From Planctomycetota bacterium (GTDB lineage: Bacteria > Planctomycetota > B15-G4 > SIAN01): a stretch of 64,000 bases of DNA. This document shows, piece after piece, positions 1 through 8,583 of the stretch. The stretch is from contig JANQQL010000031.1 in assembly GCA_028289345.1 (NCBI GenBank), forward strand, positions 124,001-188,000, given 5' to 3'. Made by a program: the position numbers and the translations under genes. The notes beneath the pieces were generated by a model. That model was not told the origin of the DNA. It searched no databases and saw only the letters and a list, made by a program, of their open reading frames with translations. The first letter of the stretch is position 1. Every line of letters starts with the position of its first letter.

Positions 1-2
1 AA

Positions 3-218
3 GACCAGATCACGATTCACATCGGTCCGCGCAAGATGAAGGGCCTGGCCGAGTTCCACGAGACGGTCAAGCGAATGCACCAAAGCAACGCGGAAGCCAA
101 GGCCACTCTGTTCCCCGGCAAGGGCTCCCTCTACATCGATTCCGTGAAAGTGGTGAACGAGTGCTTGCGCGCCGATTTCTCGGAGCTCACCTTCGGCGGA
201 GCGCCACCGGACGCGTGA
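3..218 (+). CDS. ExbD/TolR-like biopolymer transport protein, C-terminal part (5' end outside window)
   Basis: The reading frame is open from the window edge and ends in TGA at 216-218, so only the last 71 residues are visible. The tail reads as a short beta-alpha-beta unit ending in VVNECLRADFSELTFGGAPP. This is the pattern of the periplasmic C-terminus of ExbD/TolR proteins, in which a helix is followed by a strand and a closing glycine/proline segment. ExbD works with ExbB and TonB to energise outer-membrane import. No membrane anchor is visible because the N-terminus is missing, so the family call rests on the tail alone. Its stop overlaps the start of the next gene by one base (TGATG), and a terminator hairpin follows 33 bases later. 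Confidence 0.5.
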   Translation, partial: DQITIHIGPRKMKGLAEFHETVKRMHQSNAEAKATLFPGKGSLYIDSVKVVNECLRADFSELTFGGAPPDA

Positions 219-2173
219 TGCCCCGCAGTCGCGTTTTTTCAAGGTTTGCCACGGCCTCCCTTCAGGGAGGCCGTTTTCTTTGGCTCGCGTGGATCGCAGC
301 GATCCTGCAATGCGCCGAGTCGGAGCCCGCTCCCTGCGTGTTGTGGGTCACGGTCGACACCCTGCGTCAGGACGCTCTTGGCTGCTATGGGAACGAAGAC
401 ACGCGGACCCCTCACTTCGACCGATTGGCACGGGAAGGTCTTCGAGTGGCCGAGTGTGTCACCCCGGTGCCACTGACCCTTCCGGCCCACGCCTCCCTGT
501 TCACCGGGCGTTTGCCTCCCGACCTGGGACTCCACGACAACTCGCCTTATGCCCTGAGTGCCGAGATTCCGACCTTGGCCACGATTCTTCGCGAGAATGG
601 CTACGCCACCGGAGCCTCGATCGGCGGCCAACCGCTGGCCGCCGGATGTGGTCTGGAACAAGGCTTCGACAGCTATGACAGTCCCACGATTGCCAAGCGA
701 GGCAGCCTGACCTTCGCCGAGCGCAGCGCCAAGGAAGTGACGGAACGAGCGTTGCGCTGGTTGAATTCTTCCGCGAAGAATTCGCCTCAGTTTCTGTGGG
801 TCCACTACTTCGATCCCCACCACCCGTACACTCCGCCGCCAGAGCTCGCCTCGAAACGGGCCCACGAACGCGATCGCTACGCCGCGGAAGTCACTCACGT
901 CGACCAGGAGTTCGCCCGTGTCCTGGACACGCTGCAAGAAGACTCTCGACGCTGGCTCGTGGTGGTCACCTCCGACCATGGGGAAGGGCTCGGTGACCAC
1001 GGCGAAGCAACTCACGGGTACCAGGTGTTCGACAGCACCATGGTGGTGCCGCTGCTACTCGCCGAAGTCCACGGCTCGACCATTGCACCTCCCCGGGTTT
1101 CCGCTCCCCCTCAACACGCCTGCTTGATCGACCTATTGCCGACGACTTTGGATTGGCTTGGTCAGGCTTCCCCTGCCGGCCTGCCCGGACGATCGTTGCT
1201 GAGCGAATCTGCTGAGGAACCCGGGGCCTACATCGAAAGCCTGGCTGGTTCTCTGCATTTCGGGTGGGCCCAAATCACGGGTTGGCGAACTTCGGAAGGG
1301 GTGCTGCTTTGGGCGGGCGCCCAGGCAAGTCACCCCTCGATGAAATCAACCACGGTGACAAGCGAGAGCGACGCGACGCTCTGGTGGTCGGAGAACGGCG
1401 AGGCTCCTGGGGGAAGGACTTGCCGCCACTGGGCCGAACAACTCCACCACGGAAGGACCCAGTCCACCCCCACGGAGCAGGAAGCCATCCTCGAATCCAT
1501 CGTCAGCTTGGGCTACGTCGGCGGGCCAAGGGATCCGCAGCGCCATCGTCTGCTCTCCCCGGAGGTCAATCAGACCCTGCCTTCTCCGGTGGCGAGACGA
1601 GGGATGATCCAAGAGTTCCTGCAAGCCGTCGAAGAACTGGGCACCCCCGCCGGGGGAGCGGCGGCAGATCGGTTCGAGCGCCTCTGCCGCGAAGATCCGG
1701 ACAACCCCACGTTCTGGTTCTACGCAGCCCGAGCCTGGATGAAGCGCTCGCAGTCCCGACGGTCGGCGGACGATGCCCGCCAGGCCGCCGTACGATTCGC
1801 CGAATCCCTCGCGCGACGCGATTCGGTGGACTCCCGCATGCTGGAAATCAAAGCCCTCGCCATGGGAGGAGAATTCGATCGAGCCAAGGAGCAGGCGACC
1901 GCCCTGCACACTCGGTCCCCCACCGCCGAAACGATGGAGTTGCTCGGCGCGCTCCATGTCGAGGCTCGATCGATCGATGGGGTCATCGCCAACCCGCACT
2001 ACGACCTGGAACAGGGATTCGGCTTGCTCGTCGGCGCCCTCGAGCGAGATCCCGACAACCGCTCCCTTCGCGCCCTTCTGGAGAGAGCTCTGCCGACGAC
2101 CGCCAACACCCCGTGGGCCGCGGCACTACAGCGCCGTCTGGATGAGCTGCGGGTGCCTGAATCCCGCGAATGA
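218..2173 (+). CDS. Secreted or anchored sulfatase-like hydrolase with C-terminal TPR-like region
   Basis: The 651-residue protein belongs to the alkaline phosphatase/sulfatase superfamily. Residues 1-32 form a signal or anchor (hydrophobic stretch near WLAWIAAIL). The metal-binding strand VTVDTLRQD starts near residue 44, and SDHGEGLGDHGE provides further ligands near residue 268. At the position of the formylglycine nucleophile (normally C/S-x-P-x-R) this protein has TLPAH, with Thr87. It is therefore not a classical formylglycine sulfatase and may hydrolyse or transfer another ester. From about residue 490 the sequence is helical with degenerate TPR-like repeats. ATG 218 is the only in-frame start near the hydrophobic segment and overlaps the previous stop by one base. 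A related protein is encoded at 17794-19680. The substrate is unknown. Confidence 0.8.
   Translation: MPRSRVFSRFATASLQGGRFLWLAWIAAILQCAESEPAPCVLWVTVDTLRQDALGCYGNEDTRTPHFDRLAREGLRVAECVTPVPLTLPAHASLFTGRLPPDLGLHDNSPYALSAEIPTLATILRENGYATGASIGGQPLAAGCGLEQGFDSYDSPTIAKRGSLTFAERSAKEVTERALRWLNSSAKNSPQFLWVHYFDPHHPYTPPPELASKRAHERDRYAAEVTHVDQEFARVLDTLQEDSRRWLVVVTSDHGEGLGDHGEATHGYQVFDSTMVVPLLLAEVHGSTIAPPRVSAPPQHACLIDLLPTTLDWLGQASPAGLPGRSLLSESAEEPGAYIESLAGSLHFGWAQITGWRTSEGVLLWAGAQASHPSMKSTTVTSESDATLWWSENGEAPGGRTCRHWAEQLHHGRTQSTPTEQEAILESIVSLGYVGGPRDPQRHRLLSPEVNQTLPSPVARRGMIQEFLQAVEELGTPAGGAAADRFERLCREDPDNPTFWFYAARAWMKRSQSRRSADDARQAAVRFAESLARRDSVDSRMLEIKALAMGGEFDRAKEQATALHTRSPTAETMELLGALHVEARSIDGVIANPHYDLEQGFGLLVGALERDPDNRSLRALLERALPTTANTPWAAALQRRLDELRVPESRE
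252..281 (+). terminator. Rho-independent terminator after the ExbD-like gene, inside the next coding sequence
   Basis: A perfect 9-bp stem (CGGCCTCCC, 252-260, with GGGAGGCCG, 265-273) closes a four-base loop TTCA and is followed by TTTTCTTT. It lies 34 bases after the ExbD-like stop, as expected for its terminator. It also falls within codons 12-22 of the sulfatase-like gene, so transcription into that gene must pass it or start downstream of it. Confidence 0.8.
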
Positions 2174-2702
2174 CCCTTGGGACCCCGCAAGTGGTTACCG
2201 GCGTTTCTCGACGCTGGTAGGTAGCGCGCGGTGCACCTCGAATCCCGCCAGCAAATGGGGACCGGAGGTGCTCGTCGTCACCGGCCCTTCCGAGCCTGTC
2301 GCGGCGACCGTAACCTTCTGTAATGAATCAATTTACGGATATTCATTTTGTTTTGACCCCGCGCTGGGGCGCCCCTAACATACCGCCCTCTTCGTAGTGG
2401 GATGGTGGACTCTTCCTACCCTGGATCTGGCTTTCTTCGTCCGCAACGCTGCCCGTGGCGCATTGCTTCGCACCGCGGATTTGGTTTTGCGTTCGTCGTG
2501 GTCGGGAGTTCACGATCGCGCATCCAACTCTCTACCGCAGCACCCGCCTCATCCGCAGACTCTTTCACCACCTCTTGCAAAACACGATTCGCAGCAAAAC
2601 GGACTCACGCATAGGTCACCTAGCTCACAGGCCTGCCAACGGCCACCCTCGCCACGGGCAAACACAGCCTTGCCACAGGGCAACCAGGGAGAAGAACCGA
2701 TC
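2174..2702. other. 529-base non-coding region with the secretin promoter and long leader
   Basis: No reading frame here has a plausible start, ribosome site or family signature, although the secretin frame stays open backwards to 2397. The stretch around 2320-2360 is unusually AT-rich and leads into a sigma70-type promoter at 2353-2381. The transcript would carry about 315 untranslated bases before ATG 2703. I see no recognised riboswitch in that leader. Confidence 0.6.
2353..2381 (+). promoter_or_regulatory. Sigma70-type promoter for the secretin gene
   Basis: TTGACC (2353-2358) and TAACAT (2376-2381) are separated by exactly 17 bases. The first matches the -35 consensus at five of six positions and the second the -10 consensus at four of six. 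The upstream flank is AT-rich. The next gene in this direction is the secretin. Confidence 0.55.
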
Positions 2703-5324
2703 ATGTTGACTGCCTTCCGCAAGCCTCTCGCAGTCGGAAGTCTTCTGGCGCCTTGCCTTCTGGTGGCGTGCTCGGTCATGGAGTCTTCGTCGGACTCCGA
2801 AGACACGCGCACTGCAGCCATCGACGGGAAGCCCACGGAAGTTCTTTCGGTGACGGAAGGCGCGGTGGTCGAACCGGCCGTCGCCCCGCAGCAGTCCACG
2901 GAAGAGCTGGAACGGCAGAAGCTCGATCTGATGATCGAAGAAGCGCTGCAGCGTGCGGACGGCTTGATCGAGCGTGGCGAACTGGAAAAGGCCCAGGCCC
3001 ATCTGGAAGGTGCGTTGGGCATGGATCCAGAGAACGAGATCGTCACCCAGAAGCTTCTGGAAGTCGGGGAGCTGCTCGGGGAAAGCGGCGGCACCATTGC
3101 TGGCGTTCGTCAACGCGCCGAAGCGCGTGCCCGCGCCCGCGCGGAGAGCATGCGCTTGGAAGCCGAAGACGCCTACCGGCAGGCCGAGCAGGCCATCGCA
3201 CGCGGTGACTTCGCGGACGCCATTCGTCATCTCGAGCGAGTGAACGAGTCCATTCGCTGGTCGGGCGACGGCATCGACTGGGGCCAGCTGCCGGCTCGCA
3301 CCGAGCGCGCCTTGGCTGACGCCCGCACCCACCAAGAACGAGCGGCCGAGAAGGATCGTCAGAGCCGCATCCAAGAGGCCTACGACAAGATCCGCGCTGA
3401 TGAAGCCGCCGCCGATGAGCGCCGTCGTCAGCAGATTGCAGCGATCCTCGAGCGAGGCGCTCACAAGTTCGACCGCGGCGACTACGAAGCAGCGGAGTCC
3501 CTGGCCAACGAAGTTTTGACGATGGATCCGCAGAACCCCACCGCCGTGGAGCTGCGAGACATGTCGGTGGAATCGCGCCGCTCGAACCGAGCGGATCGCT
3601 ACGTCAGCGAACGCAAGGAAGCCTATCGCCGCTGGATGACGCAGATCGAAGAGCTGCGCATCCCGTACTCGTCCGGACTGACGCCGGCTCCCGATGACTA
3701 TTGGGCCCGTGTGCAGCGACGCACGGCCGTCAGCGAGCTGGGCATCACCACCTCGGGAGAAGACGAGCGGATTCGCGCTAGCCTCAAATCGATTCGCATT
3801 CCGTCCCTCGAGTTCAACGATGACGACATCAACGCCGTCACCGGCACCCTGCAGACCTTCTCCGGGATTCCGATCCTGGCGTCGTCCGAAGTGGTGGCCG
3901 AGCTGGACTCCTCGGGAGATCTGATCACCCTGCCGACCGTCACCAACCTGTCGGTCGAATCCATCCTCAACATCATCTCGGCGAACCTGGGAGAGGACTT
4001 CTCCTGGACCGTGCGCGACGGAGTGGTTCTGTTCACCACCGCGGCCGAGTCCTTTGGTGAAACAATCATCCGCGTGCACCCGGTGCAGGACTTGACGTTC
4101 AGCCTGACCAACTTCAAAGGTCCCGAGCTGGACCACATTCCCCTCCCCGGTGAGTACGGGGACGAGCCGGAAACCTCGGTGTTCGCCGCCGACTTGGAAG
4201 GCGAGGTCATCACCGACCCGGCCGAAGTCGTGGACCTGATTCGCAACAACGTGGAGCGCGAGTCTTGGGATCTGGACGATCGATTCAGCATCGACCAAGT
4301 CACCTCCAATCAGCTTTTGGTGATCCACACTCCCGAAGTCCAGGCCAAGGTCGCTGCTTTCCTTGACGACCTGCGCGGCTTCTCCAGCACCGTGGTGGAA
4401 ATCGAAAGCCGCTTCATCGAGCACACCGACGCGTTCATCCAGGAGATCGGGTCCGACCTTCGCGGCCTCGGCAACACCTTCGGGACCGACGTGAACCTGG
4501 ACGACACGACCTCATCGATCAGTGGTCAGGTCACCTCTTCTCAGGGACTCGACAACCTGGGTGGTGGCGTGGCGGGTTCCACCTCCCCCTCCGCCGGTGC
4601 CTTCTTCAACGACAACTCGGACGGTGACATCCGGGCGCGAACCGAGAACTTCTTTGCCAATCCGCTCGGCAATGTGTTGTCCACGGTGGGCGGTGGCGCG
4701 TTCCAAATTTCGCTGCTTGATGACACCGAAGTGAATCTGGTGCTGAACCTGGTCGAGAAGTCGGTCAACGCCACGGAAATTATGGCTCCGATCCTGACCG
4801 TCTTTAACACCCAGCGAGCCTACGTCACGGTCATCAACGAGATCTCTTTCTTGCAAGACTTCGACGTGGACGTGGCCAGCACCGCGTTCATCGCCAACCC
4901 AGAGGTCGGCATTCTGCAAGAAGGTGTCGTGTTGGACGTTCGCCCGACGATCTCCTACGACCGTAAGTACGTGAACCTGGAAGTGCGGACCACCGTCGCC
5001 GACGTGCAGCGCCCGATCGAAACGTTTGAAACCACCCTGGGTGGCTTCACCGACCCGGTCACTTTCCAGATCCCTCGAGTCAGCACCCAGAACGCCAACA
5101 CCACGGTCGTGGTGCCGGACGGTGGCACGGTCCTGCTGGGCGGTCTGACCACCATCCGCCACATCAACCGCGAAGCCACCAGCCCGTGGCTCGGCAAGAT
5201 TCCGCTGGTCAACTTCCTGTTCAAGGAAAAGGGAGTCGTCGACGAGGTCGTGAATCTGGCGATCGTGGTGCGAGCCAACATCCGAGACCTTTCCCCCTAC
5301 CGAGAATCCAATCCTCTGCGCTGA
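2703..5324 (+). CDS. Type IV pilus / type II secretion secretin lipoprotein with TPR region
   Basis: The 873-residue protein would form the outer-membrane channel for a type IV pilus or type II secretion machine. A lipoprotein signal ends at LLVAC (Cys23). TPR-like and coiled helices rich in Arg/Glu fill about residues 60-330, followed by secretin N-type domains (about 370-640). The C-terminal 230 residues form the conserved secretin barrel, with VPDGGTVLLGGL near residue 807 and a closing segment that names the gate region (KIPLVNFLFKEK). TPR-then-secretin architecture is typical of Planctomycetota/Verrucomicrobia pilus secretins (Amuc_1098-like). GGGAG about ten bases upstream supports ATG 2703; the frame is open further upstream but without signal features. 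The other pilus genes lie 35-50 kb away. Confidence 0.88.
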   Translation: MLTAFRKPLAVGSLLAPCLLVACSVMESSSDSEDTRTAAIDGKPTEVLSVTEGAVVEPAVAPQQSTEELERQKLDLMIEEALQRADGLIERGELEKAQAHLEGALGMDPENEIVTQKLLEVGELLGESGGTIAGVRQRAEARARARAESMRLEAEDAYRQAEQAIARGDFADAIRHLERVNESIRWSGDGIDWGQLPARTERALADARTHQERAAEKDRQSRIQEAYDKIRADEAAADERRRQQIAAILERGAHKFDRGDYEAAESLANEVLTMDPQNPTAVELRDMSVESRRSNRADRYVSERKEAYRRWMTQIEELRIPYSSGLTPAPDDYWARVQRRTAVSELGITTSGEDERIRASLKSIRIPSLEFNDDDINAVTGTLQTFSGIPILASSEVVAELDSSGDLITLPTVTNLSVESILNIISANLGEDFSWTVRDGVVLFTTAAESFGETIIRVHPVQDLTFSLTNFKGPELDHIPLPGEYGDEPETSVFAADLEGEVITDPAEVVDLIRNNVERESWDLDDRFSIDQVTSNQLLVIHTPEVQAKVAAFLDDLRGFSSTVVEIESRFIEHTDAFIQEIGSDLRGLGNTFGTDVNLDDTTSSISGQVTSSQGLDNLGGGVAGSTSPSAGAFFNDNSDGDIRARTENFFANPLGNVLSTVGGGAFQISLLDDTEVNLVLNLVEKSVNATEIMAPILTVFNTQRAYVTVINEISFLQDFDVDVASTAFIANPEVGILQEGVVLDVRPTISYDRKYVNLEVRTTVADVQRPIETFETTLGGFTDPVTFQIPRVSTQNANTTVVVPDGGTVLLGGLTTIRHINREATSPWLGKIPLVNFLFKEKGVVDEVVNLAIVVRANIRDLSPYRESNPLR

Positions 5325-5362
5325 GACTTTCTGCCTGAAAACGGGGGAAGGGAAACGCTGCG

Positions 5363-6097
5363 GTGACCTCGCGAAAAGGTGAGCTTCACGCCATCCTGTT
5401 CGATCTGGATGACACCCTCTTTTCGACGTCGGACTTTGCCGAGCGCGCCCGCCGCAATGCGGTCCAGGGAATGGTCCTACACGGCCTGCGGATGCCTCCG
5501 GAAGATGCGCTGAAGGAGCTTCACGAAGTCATCGGCGAGTTCACCTCGAACTATCCGAGCCACTTCAACAAGCTATTGTTGCGCATCCCGCCCGATCGTT
5601 TTGCCGGAGTCAACCCGGCGATCATCGTGGCGGCTGGAGTCATCGCCTACCACGAGACCAAGTCGGAAGAGCTGCGGCCCTTCGACGATGTCATCCGAGC
5701 GCTGGAACGCCTTTCCAAGACTCACCTGCTGCTCGGCATCATTTCGGCCGGGCTGGAGATCAAGCAGGCGGAAAAGATCCTGCGTCTGGGGATCTATCCG
5801 TACTTGGACCCCCGCGGCATCTTCATCTCGGACCAAATCGGCATCAGCAAGCCGAACGTCAAGCTCTACCAAATGGCCTGCGACCAACTCGAGCTGGACC
5901 CGCGACACGTGATGTACGTGGGCGACAATCCCACTCAGGACATCGACCCCTGCAACCGTCTGGGGATGATCACCGTGCGCAGTCGTCGAGACACTCGACT
6001 GCGCGACGCCGAAGGCAAGACCAAGCCGGACTACGAAATCGACTCATTCGACACCCTGGTCCAAATCCTGATCGACGACTTCGAACTGCAGGTCTGA
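5363..6097 (+). CDS. HAD-superfamily hydrolase (TIGR02253-like)
   Basis: The 244-residue protein has all HAD motifs: FDLDDTLF with the nucleophile and acid aspartates near residue 15, IISAG for motif II, K of ISKPNVKLY for motif III, and VGDNPTQDID for motif IV. The helical cap with the SNYPSHFNKLLLRIP segment matches the TIGR02253 branch of HAD-IA phosphatases. Substrates of that branch are not settled, but small phosphate esters are likely. GTG at 5363, preceded by GGGAAG-type purines, is the best start. It begins 38 bases after the secretin and could be cotranscribed with it. Confidence 0.85.
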   Translation: MTSRKGELHAILFDLDDTLFSTSDFAERARRNAVQGMVLHGLRMPPEDALKELHEVIGEFTSNYPSHFNKLLLRIPPDRFAGVNPAIIVAAGVIAYHETKSEELRPFDDVIRALERLSKTHLLLGIISAGLEIKQAEKILRLGIYPYLDPRGIFISDQIGISKPNVKLYQMACDQLELDPRHVMYVGDNPTQDIDPCNRLGMITVRSRRDTRLRDAEGKTKPDYEIDSFDTLVQILIDDFELQV

Positions 6098-6272
6098 CCC
6101 ACGTTCGAGCTCGTCCGCCCGGAAGCACCCCAACGTCCAGCCACCAATCCGAGAGTCCGTGAGGAACTCCTCGACGTTGCTTCGGGGATTCGACGAATCA
6201 ATATGCCCACGACTGGAAGAACTCCCGGCCCCGGTTCGCTCACAACCGATCACCGGCCCCCACGCCAAGCGA

Positions 6273-6671
6273 TCACTCCTCCCCCAGCGTGAGTTGTGGA
6301 AGCTCGCTGATCGAGCGACGCCCGCGGAATCCCCCTTCCAGGCTGTGCCACCAGTCGATCTGCTCTTCGCCACGGCGCCAGCAGAGGTAGATCGTCTCCT
6401 CGCCCTTCTTGGCGTAAAAATCGAGCAGGCCGGTGTGGACGTCTTTCAGTTCACACCCCACCGAGTCGAGTTCCGCCAGGAAATCCTGAATGCGGTTTTC
6501 CAGAGCCCGTGCTTCCCGTTCCAAGTCCTCGGACTTTTCCGGACCCGCTTTGCGCAACTCGTCTCTCAGCTGGGTGAGTTCCTGGTACTTCTCGGTCAGG
6601 TCATCGATCACTCGGCGAACCAAAGGAAGCGCGCGGTTGGCTTGATGAACGGTGAAGAATCGTCGAGTCAT
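6273..6671 (-). CDS. DUF2203 family protein
   Basis: This 132-residue protein matches DUF2203 over its whole length. It starts RFFTVHQANRALPLV, continues with a long charged coiled coil (about residues 20-70), and ends with the conserved segment VHTGLLDFYA, YLCWRRGEEQIDWWH and GFRGRRSI. No biochemical role is established for the family. Its ATG overlaps the TGA of the oppF-like gene (ATGA), so it is the last gene of the peptide importer operon and probably translationally coupled to it. Confidence 0.85.
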   Translation of the reverse strand: MTRRFFTVHQANRALPLVRRVIDDLTEKYQELTQLRDELRKAGPEKSEDLEREARALENRIQDFLAELDSVGCELKDVHTGLLDFYAKKGEETIYLCWRRGEEQIDWWHSLEGGFRGRRSISELPQLTLGEE

Positions 6672-7615
6672 GATGAGGAATGAATGCAGTCAAAGTCGTG
6701 ACCCTCCGCCGGACTTTGCCGGGGAGGTGGGTCGGTGTGGCAACGATCCTCCCGAACCGGACAGCGCGCCGCAAACCCGCAGCCCGAATCGGACAGTGAC
6801 GAGGAGGAAACCTCCCCGAGCAGCTCTATTCTCCGCGAGAAAGCACTTCCGGCAACCTCGGGAATGGAGCTCAATAGCGCTCGGGTGTAAGGGTGCCCAG
6901 GATTCTCGAACACCCGCGCCGCGGGGCCGGCCTCAACGACCTTGCCCAAGTACATAACCAAGACTCGGTCACTCAGGTGGCGAATCACCGAAAGGTCGTG
7001 GGAGATGAAGACGTAGGACAGTCGGCGCTGCTCTTTCAGATCCCACAGGAGATTCAGGATCTGGGCCTGCACCGACAGATCCAGGGAAGAAACCGCCTCG
7101 TCACAGATCAGCAGCTGCGGTTCGACGGCAAGGGCACGGGCGATCGCCACCCGCTGGCGCTCTCCCCCGGAAAGCTCGTGGGGATAGGCGTCCCTGACCT
7201 CTCCCGGCAGCGACACTTCTCGAAGCAATCGATCCACCTCGGCAGCCAGAGCCCGCTCTCCCACCCGTCGATGAATGCGCAAGCCCTCGCCAACGAGGTC
7301 TGCCACCCGATGGCGCGGATTCAGACTGGCGCCCGGATTCTGGAAGACCAGCTGGACTTGGCGCCGAAACTCCCGCCTCTGGGGCCGGTCCATGCGGAGA
7401 AGGGGCACTCCGCGAAACTCCACATGGCCGGTACTTGGCGGAACAAGGCCCGTGATCACCTTGGCCAGGGTGCTCTTGCCACACCCAGACTCTCCGACGA
7501 TGCCGACCGTCTCCCCTTCACCCACCCTCAGCGTGACACCGCGGAGCGCTTCCACGCCTTGGCGATCGAAACGCCGAGTCAGATCCACCGCCGCGAGCAG
7601 CGCGCGAGAACTCAC
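6668..7615 (-). CDS. oppF: Oligopeptide/dipeptide ABC transporter ATP-binding protein (OppF/DppF type)
   Basis: The protein has 315 residues. Walker A is GESGCGKST (near residue 41), the signature is LSGGERQRV, Walker B is LLICDEAVSSLD, and the H-loop follows in FISHDLSVI. The C-terminal extension has the cysteines (CGFAARCP, CHTDPP) typical of Opp/Dpp ATPases, a region that binds an iron-sulphur cluster in some members. The GTG start at 7613-7615 overlaps the OppD stop (GTGA). The frame is open far upstream, but that part only shadows the OppD gene. It energises peptide import together with OppD. Confidence 0.93.
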   Translation of the reverse strand: MSSRALLAAVDLTRRFDRQGVEALRGVTLRVGEGETVGIVGESGCGKSTLAKVITGLVPPSTGHVEFRGVPLLRMDRPQRREFRRQVQLVFQNPGASLNPRHRVADLVGEGLRIHRRVGERALAAEVDRLLREVSLPGEVRDAYPHELSGGERQRVAIARALAVEPQLLICDEAVSSLDLSVQAQILNLLWDLKEQRRLSYVFISHDLSVIRHLSDRVLVMYLGKVVEAGPAARVFENPGHPYTRALLSSIPEVAGSAFSRRIELLGEVSSSSLSDSGCGFAARCPVREDRCHTDPPPRQSPAEGHDFDCIHSSS

Positions 7616-8583
7616 GACGAACTCTCGCGGTCGAGGGGAAAGTGACAAGCCCCCCAATGGCCTTTGCCAAGTTCTCGCAGCACTGGCTCCTCGCTCGTGC
7701 ATCGCTCCTTGGCGTGGGGACAGCGCTCTCGAAACCGACAACCCGACGGACGTTGCTGTGGGCGGCGGGGCGCCGCGGGAATCTCGGTCAAGCGCTCTCC
7801 GGGCCGGTGACGACTCGGCAAACAGTCCAACAACCCCGATGTGTAAGGATGACAAGGACTCGTGAACAACTTCTCACTCGCCGCCGATTCCACCACCAGG
7901 CCTTGATCCATCACCAGGACCCGCTCGGTGTGAGAAGCCACCAGGTTCAAGTCGTGGCTGATCATCAAAGTCGCGAGCTGAGTCTCGGCTCGCAATTCCG
8001 CCAGTAGATCGAGGATTTGTTTTTGGATGGTGACGTCCAAGGCGGTCGTCGGCTCGTCGGCAACCAGCAGTTGGGGAGTCCCGGCCAAGGCCTGAGCAAT
8101 CACCACCCGTTGGCACATTCCTCCGGACAGCTCGGAGGGATAGGCGCGACTCTGTCGCTCGGGATCCGACAGCCCAACCCGTCCTAAGGTGGCGATGGCT
8201 TCGCGGCGCGCAGAGTGACGATCCATCCCCCCATGAAGCTGCAAGACTTCCGCGACCTGATGCCCCACGGGAATGACTGGATTGAGAGCCGCCACTGGGT
8301 CCTGGAAGACCATGGCCACCTGGCCTCCGCGAACCTGATGGAGATCCCGCTCGGTCGCCGCCAGGAGGTCACAACCGGCGACTCGCAACCTCTGCGCTCT
8401 CACCCGTCCCGGCTCTGGGACCAGCCCCAACAAGGACAAGGCGGTCAGAGTCTTTCCACACCCGGACTCACCGACCAGCCCGACTGCCTCGCCTTGCTCG
8501 ATGTGTAGGTCGATGCCATCCACCGCATTCCCCGCCGGGAACGCGATGGCCAGTTCTCGCACGTCGACCAACGGCGGCTTCAT
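7612..8583 (-). CDS. oppD: Oligopeptide/dipeptide ABC transporter ATP-binding protein (OppD/DppD type)
   Basis: The 323-residue ATPase starts at the ATG of MKPPLVDVRE. It has Walker A GESGCGKT (near residue 36), signature LSGGMCQRV, Walker B LLVADEPTTALD and ISHDLNLV. The C-terminal oligopeptide-type extension (RLTEIP, then CRFRERCPHAKERC) is present. Its ATG overlaps the OppC stop by four bases and its stop overlaps OppF. The signature has MCQRV where most relatives have MRQRV or KQRV, a small deviation. Confidence 0.93.
   Translation of the reverse strand: MKPPLVDVRELAIAFPAGNAVDGIDLHIEQGEAVGLVGESGCGKTLTALSLLGLVPEPGRVRAQRLRVAGCDLLAATERDLHQVRGGQVAMVFQDPVAALNPVIPVGHQVAEVLQLHGGMDRHSARREAIATLGRVGLSDPERQSRAYPSELSGGMCQRVVIAQALAGTPQLLVADEPTTALDVTIQKQILDLLAELRAETQLATLMISHDLNLVASHTERVLVMDQGLVVESAASEKLFTSPCHPYTSGLLDCLPSRHRPGERLTEIPAAPRRPQQRPSGCRFRERCPHAKERCTSEEPVLRELGKGHWGACHFPLDRESSS

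Noticed and set aside
2397..2702. An N-terminal extension of 102 codons on the secretin
   Set aside because: The lipoprotein signal begins at ATG 2703 with a ribosome site, and the extension would cover the promoter leader.
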